Origin: Prorocentrum cordatum
Taxonomy: Eukaryota > Sar > Dinophyceae > Prorocentrales > Prorocentraceae
Direction of reading: 5' to 3'
Length of the DNA: 23,824 nt
Assembly (NCBI GenBank): GCA_963575745.1
Contig: CAUYUJ010015508.1
Location: 304,855-328,678 of the forward strand
The translations under genes and the position numbers were made by a program. Below the pieces are notes generated by a model. It was not told where the DNA came from and ran no database searches. It saw only the letters and a list, made by a program, of their open reading frames with translations. This document shows, one piece after another, positions 8,447 through 16,805 of this stretch; position 1 is the first letter of the stretch; each line of letters begins with the position of its first letter.

Positions 8447-8499
8447 TCCTGCTGTCCCCCCTCTCTCTGCAACTACAGCAGAGAGAGGGGACAGCAGGA
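8447..8499. repeat. 22-bp perfect-arm hairpin
   Basis: The left arm (8447-8470) starts TCCTGCTGTCCCC and ends TCTCTCTGC. The right arm (8478-8499) is its reverse complement, with two extra bases in the left arm and a 7-base loop. The right arm overlaps the start of the first 210-bp tandem unit. Confidence 0.85.
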
Positions 8500-8900
8500 C
8501 GAGGTTGCGCTGCAACTTGCAGCGACTGGCCTTGTTCAGACAGAGGGCACGAGCTCGCCATCGCTCGGACGTCCATTCCCTGTGCTTTTTTTTCGGTTTC
8601 GTGCGTGGTTGTTTCGGCAAATGGTCAAGGATGCTCCTCGATGGTCTTCGCCGAGGAAAAAACGCACACGCCCGAGCGATGCCGGGAACAGAGAGAGGGG
8701 ACAGCAGAACGAGGTTACGCTGCAACTTGCAGCGACTGGCCTTGTTCAGACAGAGGGCACGAGCTCGCCATCGTTCGGGCGTCCATTCCCTGTGTGTTTT
8801 TTGTTGGTTTCGTGCGCGGTTGTTTCGGCACATGATCAAGGATGCTCCTCGATGGTCCTCGCCGAGGAAAAATGCACACGTCCGAGCGATGCCAAGAGAG
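8481..8900 (+). repeat. Two tandem 210-bp units
   Basis: Unit 1 is 8481-8690 and unit 2 is 8691-8900. Each starts GAGAGAGGGGACAGCA and includes GCTGCAACTTGCAGCGACTGG, a T-rich stretch, and GGATGCTCCTCGATGG. They differ by scattered substitutions. A third partial unit resumes at about 9030 after a microsatellite. Confidence 0.92.
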
Positions 8901-9029
8901 AGAGGAGGAGGAGGAGGAGGAGGAGGAGGAGGAGGAGGAGGAGGAGGAGGAGGAGGAGGAGCAGGAGGAGGAGGGAGGAGGAGGAGGAGGAGGAGGAGGG
9001 GAGGAGGAGGAGGAGCAGGAGGAGGAGCA
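8892..9029. repeat. GGA microsatellite at a tandem-unit junction
   Basis: An almost pure (GGA)n run with a few GCA interruptions. It starts exactly where the next 210-bp unit should begin with GAGAGAGGGG, so it looks like an expansion of that purine-rich unit start. Confidence 0.92.
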
Positions 9030-9110
9030 GGACAGCAGGACAGCAGGACGAGGTTGCGCTGCAACTTGCAGGCGACGGGCCTCTGTCCAGGACAGCGGGC
9101 ACGAGCGCTT
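9030..9110 (+). repeat. Partial third copy of the 210-bp unit
   Basis: Resumes with ACAGCAGGACGAGGTTGCGC and follows the unit through the GGGCACGAGCG word before diverging. It lacks the T-rich second half. Confidence 0.8.
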
Positions 9111-9204
9111 CCAGCCCGCGCGTGCGGGCCGAGGAGGAGGAGGCAGCTCGGGCCGCAGCCTCCCCTGGCACACAGGGTTGCGGTGCACACGTCTCGACCC
9201 CCAG

Positions 9205-9395
9205 GGCCCCCCCCCCCCCCAAAAAAATAGGTCCCCTCTCTCTGTGTCGCCCCTGTTCTCCCTGCTCTCTCTCTCTCTCTCTCTCTGATTTTCTCTCTCT
9301 CTCTCTCCCCGATTTTCTCTCTCTCTCTCTCTCTCTCTGTTTTTTTTCTCTCTCTCTCCCTCTCTCCCTCTATCTCTCTCTCTCTCTCTCTCGAT
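9205..9395. repeat. Homopolymer C/A junction and CT microsatellite
   Basis: A run of C followed by A at 9208-9228, then long interrupted CT dinucleotides to 9395. The opposite strand reads as Arg/Glu runs. Confidence 0.9.
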
Positions 9396-9536
9396 GCTCT
9401 GGTCTCCGCTGGAGGCCCCACGCAGACCGCCCCAGGGCTGCCTGGGAGCCACGGGGGCCCCCCCAACGGACGACCCCCGGGCCCCCGAGGCGGAAGCGGG
9501 CCCCGAGGCGCTCCGCGGGGCCCGAGGGAAGCCCAT
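9396..9536. other. GC-rich spacer
   Basis: Very GC-rich text with GGCCCC and CCCCCGGGCCCCC words. No gene or element recognised. Confidence 0.45.
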
Positions 9537-9722
9537 AGCTCTTGGCTGGCGGCGCGCAGAGGGGGGTAGGGGGAGGGGGGAAGGCTTCTTAGAAGGAGGC
9601 TGCTTCTGAGAAGAAGGCGCCGGCCTTACATTTGCAGACGAGGCCCGCGCCTTCTAAGAAGCAGGGGTGCTTCTAAGAAGCCTTCCCCCTCCCCATACCC
9701 CCCTGTGCGCGCCGCCAAAGCT
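9537..9722. repeat. 186-bp foldback element
   Basis: Left arm 9537-9625 and right arm 9642-9722 are imperfect inverted copies with a loop of about 16 bases. Both carry AGCT, then GGCGGCGCGCA, a G-rich stretch, AAGGCTTCTTAGAAG, a GCTTCTNAGAAG repeat and GGCGC near the loop. I see no clear target-site duplication. It resembles a non-autonomous foldback or MITE. Confidence 0.82.
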
Positions 9723-9869
9723 CGGGGCCGAGGTCCCTGGGAGCCGCTCCCGGAGCGTCGCTTGGGATGTGGGCGCGTGGCCCGAAGAGGCTTCTGGGAG
9801 CCTCTCGGGAAGCCTCTGGAGCCTGTTGGCAGCACGTTGGAGACCTCGGTGACGCGCATGGGCGTCTCG

Positions 9870-10135
9870 AGGGGGGCGAGAGGGAGGAGAAGGAGGACAG
9901 GGATGAGCAGGTGGAAGAGCGACAGCTGCGAGGGGAGGGGAGTCAAGGGTCAAGAGTAGGAGGGGGACGAGGAGGAGGAGGAGGCGGAGGAGGAGAAGGA
10001 AGAGGAATAGCAAGATATAGGCGCAGGAGGAGGAGCAGGATTAGGAAGAGGAATAGCAAGACATAGGAGGAGGAGGAGGAGGAGGAGGAGAAAGAAGAAA
10101 GAAGAAGAGGAGGAGGAGGAACGCGTGGGTGACGA
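9870..10135. repeat. Purine-rich GGA/GAA low-complexity tract
   Basis: Interrupted GGAGGA and GAAGAA runs. The words AGGAAGAGGAATAGCAAGA recur at 10000 and 10044, so part of it is a short tandem duplication. Confidence 0.85.
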
Positions 10136-10234
10136 AGGGGGAGGAGAGGCGAGGGAGAGAACACGAAGGCTGCGGAGCAGGATGGGGGAGGAGGAAGGGA
10201 GGGAAGGCCAGGGGGCGGGAGGGAGAGGAGCAGG

Positions 10235-10350
10235 CAGAGCCGCAAGACCAGCCAACAGCCGCTTACTAATCCACTGGGGAACTGGTGTAGCCATGAGTCT
10301 GACGTTGGCTGACGCCCTACACGCCCCCACGCTGGTCCCAGGCAGGCTGT
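10235..10350 (-). other. Island of ordinary-complexity sequence, possible coding scrap
   Basis: Between purine-rich and GC-rich repeats the minus strand reads a protein-like stretch containing SANVRLMATPVPQWISKRLL. The frame is open for about 170 codons, but the rest is repeat-derived Pro/Leu/Ser. No family recognised. It may be a gene fragment trapped in repeats. Confidence 0.25.
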
Positions 10351-10489
10351 GCTGCCCGGCGGAAGGGGACGAGGAGGAGAGAAGCAGGCAGACGACAAAG
10401 AGTGCGCAGGCGGGAGGCCGGGGCTGGCGGGGCGGGCAGGCAGGCGGAAGAGGGGCCAAGCGGAGACAGCAGGCAGGGAGCAGGAGGCG

Positions 10490-11100
10490 GCGGCGGCGGT
10501 TTGGAGTTTGCTGGGGGCCTCGTGGGGATCTTGGGGCTGCTTCTTTGGGGCGTCGTTGCAGCCTGCTGGGATCCCTTGCGGGCGTCTCCGGTGCGGCTGA
10601 GGCGTTCGCGCGGCCACCGGAGGTGTTGTTCGGGGGCGTCTTCGGGACGTTCGGGGGGTCTTGGGGTCTCTTGCGGCCCCTTGGAGAGTCTTGGAAGCCT
10701 CTCGGAGTCTCTCGGGAGCGCCCAGGGAGCTATTTGGGGCCTCTTGGAACCCGCTTGGAGACGGCGTGGACTATCTTTGGGGCCGCTTGGGGGAATCTTG
10801 GGGGTGCTTCGGGGGAAAGGTTTTTGGGGCCGTCTTGGGGCCTATTGGAAGTTTTCGGGCCTCCTGGATGGTCTTCAGGGGGCAAGCGAGCTCGAAACCT
10901 CAGCTGCCCATCGAAGCCGAAAAACAAAGAAGGCCAAGCCACTGATTTCGCCTGGTTTGTTGAATGTGTCTCTTTTCGAAGGCTTCATTTGAGCGTTTCT
11001 TGAAGGGTCTTTGGGCTCTGTCGGGCGGTCTGGGACCCCCGAGGCCGCTTCGAGGGGACTCGGGGCAGCCCAAAGCTGCCCCAGAGGGGGAGGCGGGGTG
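10490..11100. repeat. GC-rich phrase repeats (GGGGCCTCTTGG family)
   Basis: Loosely tandem phrases such as TTGGGGCCGTCTTGG and GGAGCCTCTTGG recur every 15-30 bp. They make Gly/Leu/Trp-rich frames (GASWGLLGPL type) on the plus strand. The same phrases occur near 2160, 7310, 9780, 13020 and 23690. I do not read the frames as a protein. Confidence 0.65.
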
Positions 11101-11180
11101 TGTAAATGCGCGCCCCGCCCGCATCGACATTTTTCATAGGGGTTGCAGCCCAAAGCCCCCCCCCCTGCCCAATTCGCCTT

Positions 11181-11188
11181 TCTATATT

Positions 11189-11222
<34 letters not shown>

Positions 11223-11313
11223 TGTATGTATGTATACACATATGTATATGTATATACATATACATATGCATATGCATATGCATATACATATACATATACA
11301 GACACATATGCTC
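11181..11313 (+). repeat. AT-rich microsatellite block 1
   Basis: (TA)n followed by ACATAT/GCATAT hexamers. Much of it is alternating purine-pyrimidine. The 3' side joins directly to a C-rich junction sequence at 11314-11340 that is shared, inverted, with the second block. Confidence 0.92.
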
Positions 11314-11340
11314 GGTCCCCCCCCAGCGACCCCCCCAGAG
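11314..11340 (+). repeat. C-rich junction of AT block 1
   Basis: Starts GGTCCCCCCCCAGCGACC and continues with a C run and AGAG. It is nearly identical to the reverse complement of 12139-12168, and it borders AT-rich microsatellite on the same side. Confidence 0.75.
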
Positions 11341-11349
11341 CTGTGATTG

Positions 11350-11565
11350 AGCCATTCCTCATCGTCCTCCCCCTCCTCCTTCCGTTCTTCCTCATCGTCA
11401 TCCCCCTCCCTCTTCTTCCGTCCCCCCCATCTTCCTTCCTTCCTCCCCTCTCCCCACCCTCTCCCTCCCCCTCCCTCCTCCCTCCCTCCTCCTCATCCTC
11501 CCTCCCGCCCTCTGTCCTTCCTCCTCCCTCCTCATCCTCCTACCTCCTCCTCGTCTTCATTGCTC
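11350..11565. repeat. CTC/CCT pyrimidine-rich tract
   Basis: Interrupted CCTCCT and CTTCCT words over about 215 bp, with no protein-like frame. Confidence 0.88.
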
Positions 11566-11675
11566 CTTGTGTGTAGGATTGACAGTTTGATTTCTTGTGT
11601 GCGGGATTTACACATTGACGCATTATGTGGAGGAGCCTCCATAGATTGATCCCTCTTGTGGGGGATCTCTCCACG

Positions 11676-11750
11676 CAACAGAGAGAGACAGCGAGGCAGA
11701 GAGAGGCAGAGAGAGAGAGAGAAGAAAAAAAAAAAGGGGGGGGGAGCACG
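11676..11750. repeat. GA microsatellite ending in A and G runs
   Basis: GAGAGA-type repeat followed by a run of A and then G at 11726-11744. Confidence 0.88.
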
Positions 11751-12138
11751 GCAGGCGCAGCGGGGCCGAGCGCAGAACCCGCGGGGGGCAGTCGGCTCAC
11801 GGATCAGACGAGACGTGCCCCCTATCGGATCCGATCCGATATGTGAGCCCTGGTCCCTCATCCCCCTTTTGTCCACTCCCCCTCCTTGCTGCAAAACCAG
11901 AAACGAAGAATCCACAGTGTGTGGTGCCCTCGGTGCAACGAATCATTGTGTAGTGTTGTTTTGTTTTTGTTGTTTGGGGAAGCAGCGAAACACTGTTTTT
12001 TGTTTGGTTTGTGGGACATGGGGAGCGTAGAAGAAAACCCACAATTGGAAAGTGGAAGGAAACGAACAAAGGAAAACGAGACATTGGAAAGGGCACACAG
12101 AGTACAGCAGCGATCACCGCGGCTTCGTGCTTGGAGCG
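11751..12138. other. AT-richer spacer, no gene
   Basis: Less GC-rich than its surroundings, with T-rich words such as GTTGTTTTGTTTTTGTTG. No reading frame has protein character. It lies between the two inverted AT blocks. Confidence 0.45.
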
Positions 12139-12168
12139 TTCTGGGGGGTCGTTGGGGGGGGGGCGACC
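12139..12168 (-). repeat. C-rich junction of AT block 2
   Basis: On the minus strand it reads GGTCGCCCCCCCCCAACGAC followed by a C run and AGAA, matching 11314-11340 in inverted orientation. Confidence 0.75.
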
Positions 12169-12486
12169 ACCTATATATATATATATAACGATGTATATAT
12201 ATAACGATAGACATACAAATGTATACGTATACATAAACATACCCATAAACATATACATTTACACATACACATACATGTGCATGTGCATATGCATTTACAT
12301 GTACATATACATATGCATACACACATACATCGACTTATATATGTATATGTGTGTAGTTATGATTATGTATATGTGCATACATATACATATATTTTCATAT
12401 ATACATATGCACATACGCATACATATGCATGTACATACACATACACCTATATATACACCTATATAATATATATACGTGAACATATT

Positions 12487-12517
<31 letters not shown>

Positions 12518-12588
12518 CTATACATATACAAATACATGTACACATACATGTACAAATACATATACATATATATAAATATATGCATATG

Positions 12589-12619
<31 letters not shown>

Positions 12620-12670
12620 AAATATATGTACATATACATGCACATATATACATACACATATACATATTCA
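12169..12670 (-). repeat. AT-rich microsatellite block 2, about 500 bp
   Basis: Built from TATACA, CATATA and ACATGC hexamers with near-alternating purine and pyrimidine. All frames give Tyr/Ile/His/Met repeats and are not genes. It is oriented opposite to block 1, as judged from the shared C-rich junction. Confidence 0.95.
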
Positions 12671-13020
12671 GATATCGCAGATGAGCCACGGGTGCAGCTG
12701 TAAACTACGCTGTGGTCACAACGACGATTTCCAGCTTTCTCGGGCACATGCCATCGACGCAAAGAAATGCGTAGTCAGAACGCTCTCGCTCTGCCGGGGC
12801 CGCCCTTGAGGGGTGGGAAGGGAAAACATGTGAAATGATAGGGTATAGCGATGCCCCGCTCTCTCTGGCGGGGCCTGTCTGGCGCTCTGGCGGGGCCGTC
12901 CCAGGAGAGGAAGGAGGAGCACGAAAGCTGAGGGGGGAGGAAGAGGAGAGAGGAGGGAATGGAGGCAACGGAGGGGGCGGGAGGGAAGGAGGGACGCAGG
13001 GGGGAGGCCCGGGCCATCTG
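12671..13020. other. Spacer, partly purine-rich
   Basis: Ordinary sequence to about 12900 and then GGAGG-rich text to 13010. No gene recognised. Confidence 0.45.
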
Positions 13021-13183
13021 GGCCGTCTTGGAGCGCCCTGGGGCCTCCAATTCTGTAGCCCAACTTGGGCCTGTCTTGGGGCTCTCTTGGGCCGTCTGAG
13101 GCTCGTCCCGGGCATTCTTCGGGCTCCCTGGGGCCGTCTTGGAGTTTTTTGTAATGCCTTTCTGACGGTCTTGGAGCGGTCTT

Positions 13184-13483
13184 GGGGGCGTTTGCGGCCG
13201 TTTTCGAGCGTTGGAAGCTCGAGAACGCGAGAAAGCGAAAAACATTAAAGAAAACAACCGGAACTCAAGGATATGGACCTCTTCGGGCTCTCTCGGGACG
13301 CCTCTCGGAGAGCTTTTGGGGGCGTTTCGGGAGGCTCTTGGGCTGTGTATTGGCGGCGTTGGGCCTCTTTGGGGCCACGTTGGGGGCATCAGGGACCTCT
13401 TGGAGCGCCTTGGGGCCTCCCGCTCCCGCCCTGTGGCCCAGCTTTGGCCTTTCCTGGGGCTCTCCTGGGCAATCTTGGGCTGC
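13184..13483 (+). repeat. Alternating repeat, unit A1 (plus orientation)
   Basis: Contains the landmarks CGAGCGTTGGAAGCTCGAGA, GGGCTGTGTATTGGCGG, CACGTTGGGGGCATCAGG and GGCCCAGCTTTGGCC. It matches A2 in inverted orientation and A3 directly, above 90% by eye. Confidence 0.92.
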
Positions 13484-13491
13484 CCCCAGAG

Positions 13492-13530
13492 GAGCTCCAA
13501 GACGGCCCAGGAGAGCCTGAAGACTGCCCA
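13492..13530. repeat. 39-nt loop sequence, copy 1
   Basis: Starts GAGCTCCAAGACGGCCCAGG. It lies in the 50-base space between A1 and A2 and is identical to 13870-13908, in the same orientation. Confidence 0.92.
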
Positions 13531-13533
13531 AAA

Positions 13534-13860
13534 GCAGCCCAAGATTGCCCAAGAGAGCCCCAGGAAAGGCCAAAGCTGGGCCAAAGAGCGGGAGCGGGAG
13601 GCCCCAAGGCGCTCCAAGACGGCCCTGATGCCCCCAACGTGGCCCCAGATGGGCCCAACACCGCCAATACACAGCCCAAGAGCCCTCCAAGAGGCCCCCA
13701 AAAACTTCCCGAAAGGCGTCCCGAGAGAGCCCGAACAGGCCAATGTCCTTGAGTTCCAATCGTTTTTTCAACTGTTTTTCGCTTTCTCGCGTTCTCGAGC
13801 TTCCAACGCTCGAAGACGGCCGCAGACGCCCCGAAAATCGCCACAAGACCGCCGAAGAGG
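13534..13860 (-). repeat. Alternating repeat, unit A2 (minus orientation)
   Basis: Inverted copy of A1 and A3. With A1 it forms a palindrome with arms of about 300 bp centred near 13508, and with A3 one with arms of about 316 bp centred near 13886. Long frames across it read Gly/Leu/Trp-rich or Pro/Lys/Ser-rich and are not conserved in frame. Confidence 0.92.
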
Positions 13861-13869
13861 CCCCCAAAA

Positions 13870-13908
13870 GAGCTCCAAGACGGCCCAGGAGAGCCTGAAG
13901 ACTGCCCA
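13870..13908. repeat. 39-nt loop sequence, copy 2
   Basis: Identical by eye to 13492-13530 and in the same orientation, lying in the 52-base loop of the second palindrome. Confidence 0.92.
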
Positions 13909-13912
13909 AGAG

Positions 13913-14228
13913 CCTCTTCGGTGGTCTTGTGGCGATTTTCGGGGCGTCTGCGGCCGTCTTCGAGCGTTGGAAGCTCGAGAACGCGAGAAAGCGAAAAACA
14001 ATTGAAAAAACGGTTGGAAATCAAAGACATTGGCCTCTTCGGGCTCTCTCGGGGCGCCTCTCGGAAAGCTTTTGGGGGCATCTTGGAGGGCTCTTGGGCT
14101 GTGTATTGGCGGCGTTGGGCCACTCTGGGGCCACGTTGGGGGCATCAGGGACCTCTTGGAGCGCCTTGGGGCCTCCCGCCCCCGCTCTGTGGCCCAGCTT
14201 TGGCCTGACCTGAGGCTATCCTGGGCCG
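13913..14228 (+). repeat. Alternating repeat, unit A3 (plus orientation)
   Basis: Direct copy of A1 and inverted copy of A2, with the same landmarks. Its right end is followed within about 60-170 bp by the broken end of the retroelement. Confidence 0.92.
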
Positions 14229-14414
14229 TCTGAGGCTCGTCCCGAGCAGTTTTCGGGCCCCTTGAGGCCGTCTTTGGGTTACTTCCACTGCCGCTTCCCC
14301 TGCCCCCTCGGCATGGGCAGGAGGCGGCGGTATCTCAACCGCAGTGTTGCCTCCAGCTGGCCCGCTCGACGACGCGGATCCCCCCCCCCGGACGATTGGC
14401 CGCCGTCTCGGGGC

Positions 14415-14600
14415 TTTTTCGGCTCGCCTTCAGGAGCGCTTTCCAGACAACAGATCTCCCAAATCAACCGACGGCATCGTCATAGACGCAATGTCATAAG
14501 CTTTCCGCCAGGGGGAATGGACGACAGCTCCCGGAGGCTCGTCGTCAATCGCGCCGTCTTGGCCCGTCTCAACAACCGCGTCGACGCCAATGTCTGTCCA
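14415..14600 (-). pseudogene. Pol linker remnant after the SH3-like domain
   Basis: In a frame different from the integrase/SH3 frame, the minus strand reads an acidic stretch (containing VVETGQDGAIDDEPPG) that ends at a stop. An acidic linker is usual between the integrase end and reverse transcriptase in copia-like Pol. No reverse transcriptase motif such as YVDD follows, and the sequence passes into GC-rich phrase repeats by about 14290. The frame change implies a frameshift near 14600. Confidence 0.4.
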
Positions 14601-15127
14601 AATATGTTCCGATATTTCTGTAAAAAGTATTTGCCCGTTTTTCCTGTCTTGAAGTTAAGTCCCTCGGGTTGTTCCAGAAGCATGCGACAATGGTCGGGGC
14701 CCACCCGCCCCTCCGCATGATGGGCATAGCCAAGGTAGATACCGACTCTAGTCCGAGGGCCCGTCTCGGGCCGCTCGATGCGCGACTCAAGGTGCGGAAA
14801 GTACCTCGCGACAGAACTGAACGGCACCAACGGCCCGTCACATGAAATTCCATATCTCCTTTTCCACGCAGAGCCATCCCCGCTTCTATCCTGCGCATTG
14901 TAGCACAGGCAGAAGTAGGGTACAACGCATACCCAGCATGGAGCGGGTTGTCCTGCTCTCATAAAAAGGATTCTGCCCTCGTCCTGCACGATAGCGTCGG
15001 CCCTCTCAGCTAATGGGTTATGATTATTGTTCGCGGGCTGCGTAGAGTCATGAGCAGTCATAAACTCGCTCAGAAGACGCACGTTCGCTGACTTGCATGC
15101 TCTCTTCAATTGGGGGGCCGCGCCCAT
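14480..15127 (-). pseudogene. Ty1/copia-like Pol fragment: integrase core C-half and SH3-like domain
   Basis: This 215-codon frame aligns in my reading with the second half of a copia-type integrase and the SH3-like domain after it. GAAPQL sits where SDNAPEL is normal, so the second catalytic Asp is lost. NPLAER near residues 37-42 corresponds to the usual NGVAER and keeps the catalytic Glu (codon 15005-15007). PCWVCVVPYFC matches the following LPxxxWxxAxxY region. WKRRYG, GPLVPF and VGIYLGYAHHAEGR near residues 88-142 match the SH3-like domain (the WxxRxG, G-x-IPFG and G-x-FLGY pattern). It continues a decayed element whose gag lies upstream on the same strand. It is non-functional. Family assignment rests on remembered motif patterns. 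Confidence 0.8.
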
Positions 15128-15149
15128 ATATATAGGAAGTCAACCACGT

Positions 15150-15330
15150 GCTCGGCTGATTTATTTCGAGCGCTCTGCCTGGCCAGGACACCGACGCGCC
15201 GGTCGCGCAGCGTCACGTGCGAGGCTCCCCCGTGGAATCCACATCGATAGCTCATCAGCCGCGAACCAGTGGTCCACGGCGCGCAGGCCGCCCAAATTCT
15301 TCGGCCCCATGGTCGCATCTGTTTGTAAGC
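15150..15330 (-). pseudogene. Integrase core N-half, frameshifted
   Basis: Two frames must be combined to follow the integrase. One carries RAVDHWF, where the first catalytic Asp is retained (codon 15272-15274). The other carries VTLRDRRVGVLARQ and NKSAEHVVDFL, which fit the strand-helix segment following that Asp. A third frame holds the next part (14480-15127). At least two frameshifts therefore fall within about 150 bp. Confidence 0.7.
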
Positions 15331-15359
15331 CGCGTTTGTATCAAGCCTTTGTTGCGTTC

Positions 15360-15490
15360 TGAACGTCGACCGCTGGTACGTTGAACTGAACGGGTTCTCA
15401 GGCGCATGAGTGAGCAGGTGCTGACGCGCAACCGCCTCCGGTGGGAGGCGCCCGTGCTTCGTCGCCCCCTCAGATCCTGCATCTTCCATT
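15360..15490 (-). pseudogene. Integrase N-terminal zinc-finger remnant
   Basis: The minus strand reads RQHLLTHAPENPF, with His codons at 15418-15420 and 15406-15408. This fits the HLLTHxPxNPxCxxC pattern of dinoflagellate copia-like integrases. The positions where the two Cys should stand read Ser and Tyr, so zinc binding is lost. It sits at the expected distance upstream of the integrase core. Confidence 0.65.
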
Positions 15491-15493
15491 GGG

Positions 15494-16147
15494 TCAATAG
15501 TCGGGGTCGTCAACTACCTCCGCGGCCCCTGGCCCCTCGGGCGCCGCATCGGCGACATCCTCTTCGCCTGGCGCAGACGCCGCCGTCGCGCGACAAGGCG
15601 CATCCCTGCCCGCGCTTCGGTCTTGACAACGCACATCTTCAGCATAGCTGCGTCCCATCATCGGCGCCGTCGAAGCATTGCCGCAAACAGAACCTGCGCC
15701 CGTCTGCGCCCACCCTAGCTCCGCCGATTCGCGGGGCTCATCGTAGAAGTCAGCGAGTACATTTGACTGCGGCGCCGCTGCGCCGTCCGAGGTCAGATGT
15801 CCCATGGCGCCGTCCGGCTGGGCATTCAGCTCACCGCTCGCCGTTCGAATAGGAGTCTTCTGCCATCACCTTTCGCGAGCGCAACGCAGGGGGCGCGCGG
15901 TGCCTGAGCGCCCGGGGCGGGGGCCACCCAACGCGCCAGGGTCGCCCGGGCTAGACCTCGCGCCGATCTCCGCGCGCGCCCGCCGCTCGAGCCCGGGCGA
16001 GCCGGCGGGGCTGCCTCGTCTACCTGACCAAGGGCCCCTCTGCCGTCCATGGTGATGTAGGGGATTTTGCCTCATGAGAGTTCCGAGCTTTTTCCCCGCA
16101 GCAGCAATGGGCGCGGCGCTCTGCCGGTTGCCCAGTGGAAACTGCAA
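15494..16147 (-). pseudogene. Pol region between protease and integrase, heavily decayed
   Basis: No single frame is convincing. Around 15990-16090 one frame reads GKIPYITMDGRGALG, which could be the short conserved strand before the integrase (a PYF-x-PSG-like pattern). Near 15494-15805 another frame reads an acidic, Ala-rich stretch ending DDPDY. Both fit a decayed spacer of Pol but are weak. Confidence 0.4.
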
Positions 16148-16287
16148 CCGCGGTCCAAGCTGAGCTCGCCCACTGATATCGCGCTCGGAGTCTCCGGCGT
16201 GACAAGTGCCTCCAGCTCAATTTTTCTTCAGCTTGTCGCCGGCAATCCTGACCGTGCCGAGGGCTCTGGACAGGCCGCCCGCCGCGT

Positions 16288-16524
16288 TCAGGGTTCAGGG
16301 CCCCTGTCAAAGATCCCTGTTTCTTGCAAGTACTTGACAGAAATAACATTCGAACCGCAGCCCGCGTCGACCCCAAATCGCATGGATCCGAGACGGGCGG
16401 GGCCCAGCTTCTCATCCCGTGTCCTTTTTTGTTCTTTGCAGACACAGCTGCAACCGGTTCGCCGCCATGCCCACTGCGAGCGTCGCTGAGCTCGCCACCG
16501 GTTTGTTTTTCCCACCCGACCCAC
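16288..16524 (-). pseudogene. Aspartic protease remnant
   Basis: The frame reads MRFGVDAGCGSNVISVKYL. This resembles the active-site strand of copia proteases, W-x-x-D-T/S-G-(C/S)-G-x-x-(L/I)(V/I)S. The catalytic Asp (codon 16366-16368) is kept, but the next residue is Ala, giving D-A-G. The frame ends about 26 residues after the motif, so the rest of the domain is frameshifted or gone. It lies between gag and integrase, as expected. Confidence 0.6.
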
Positions 16525-16805
16525 GCACGCCAGACTCCCTGCCCCAGTGCGACAGCCTCATCGAACGCCAGCTGCGCTGGTACCCTCGCCTTCCGCGCGC
16601 CTCTCAGCCCTCTAAAGACGAAGCTCGAAAGGGGCCCCCCCCGTGCACTTGGCATCGACATCGCTGTATCTCTTCGGTCGAAGAATCCAAGTGGCCGGTT
16701 GCGGCGCGCCCGGGCCCATGCGAACCTTCCGTCGCCCATTGAATGGGGAACGTTTTTGTTCATATATTCGCTTCGATACCGCGCTCCTCGCAGGTCCCCC
16801 GCTCC

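Noticed and set aside
8036-9538. Long open frames (up to 476 codons) on both strands
   Set aside because: They consist of translations of the 210-bp tandem, GGA and CT microsatellites, and overlap each other in many frames.
10125-11003. 292-codon Gly/Leu/Trp-rich frame on the plus strand
   Set aside because: Built from GC-rich phrase repeats and purine-rich tract; the phrase occurs in different frames elsewhere, so there is no constraint on a protein.
11181-11230. TATA box promoter
   Set aside because: The TATATA run is part of a long microsatellite, no gene starts nearby, and dinoflagellate promoters generally lack TATA boxes.
12775-14145. Several long frames across the alternating repeats
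   Set aside because: Inverted copies yield mirrored open frames on both strands; frames are not conserved between A1, A2 and A3.
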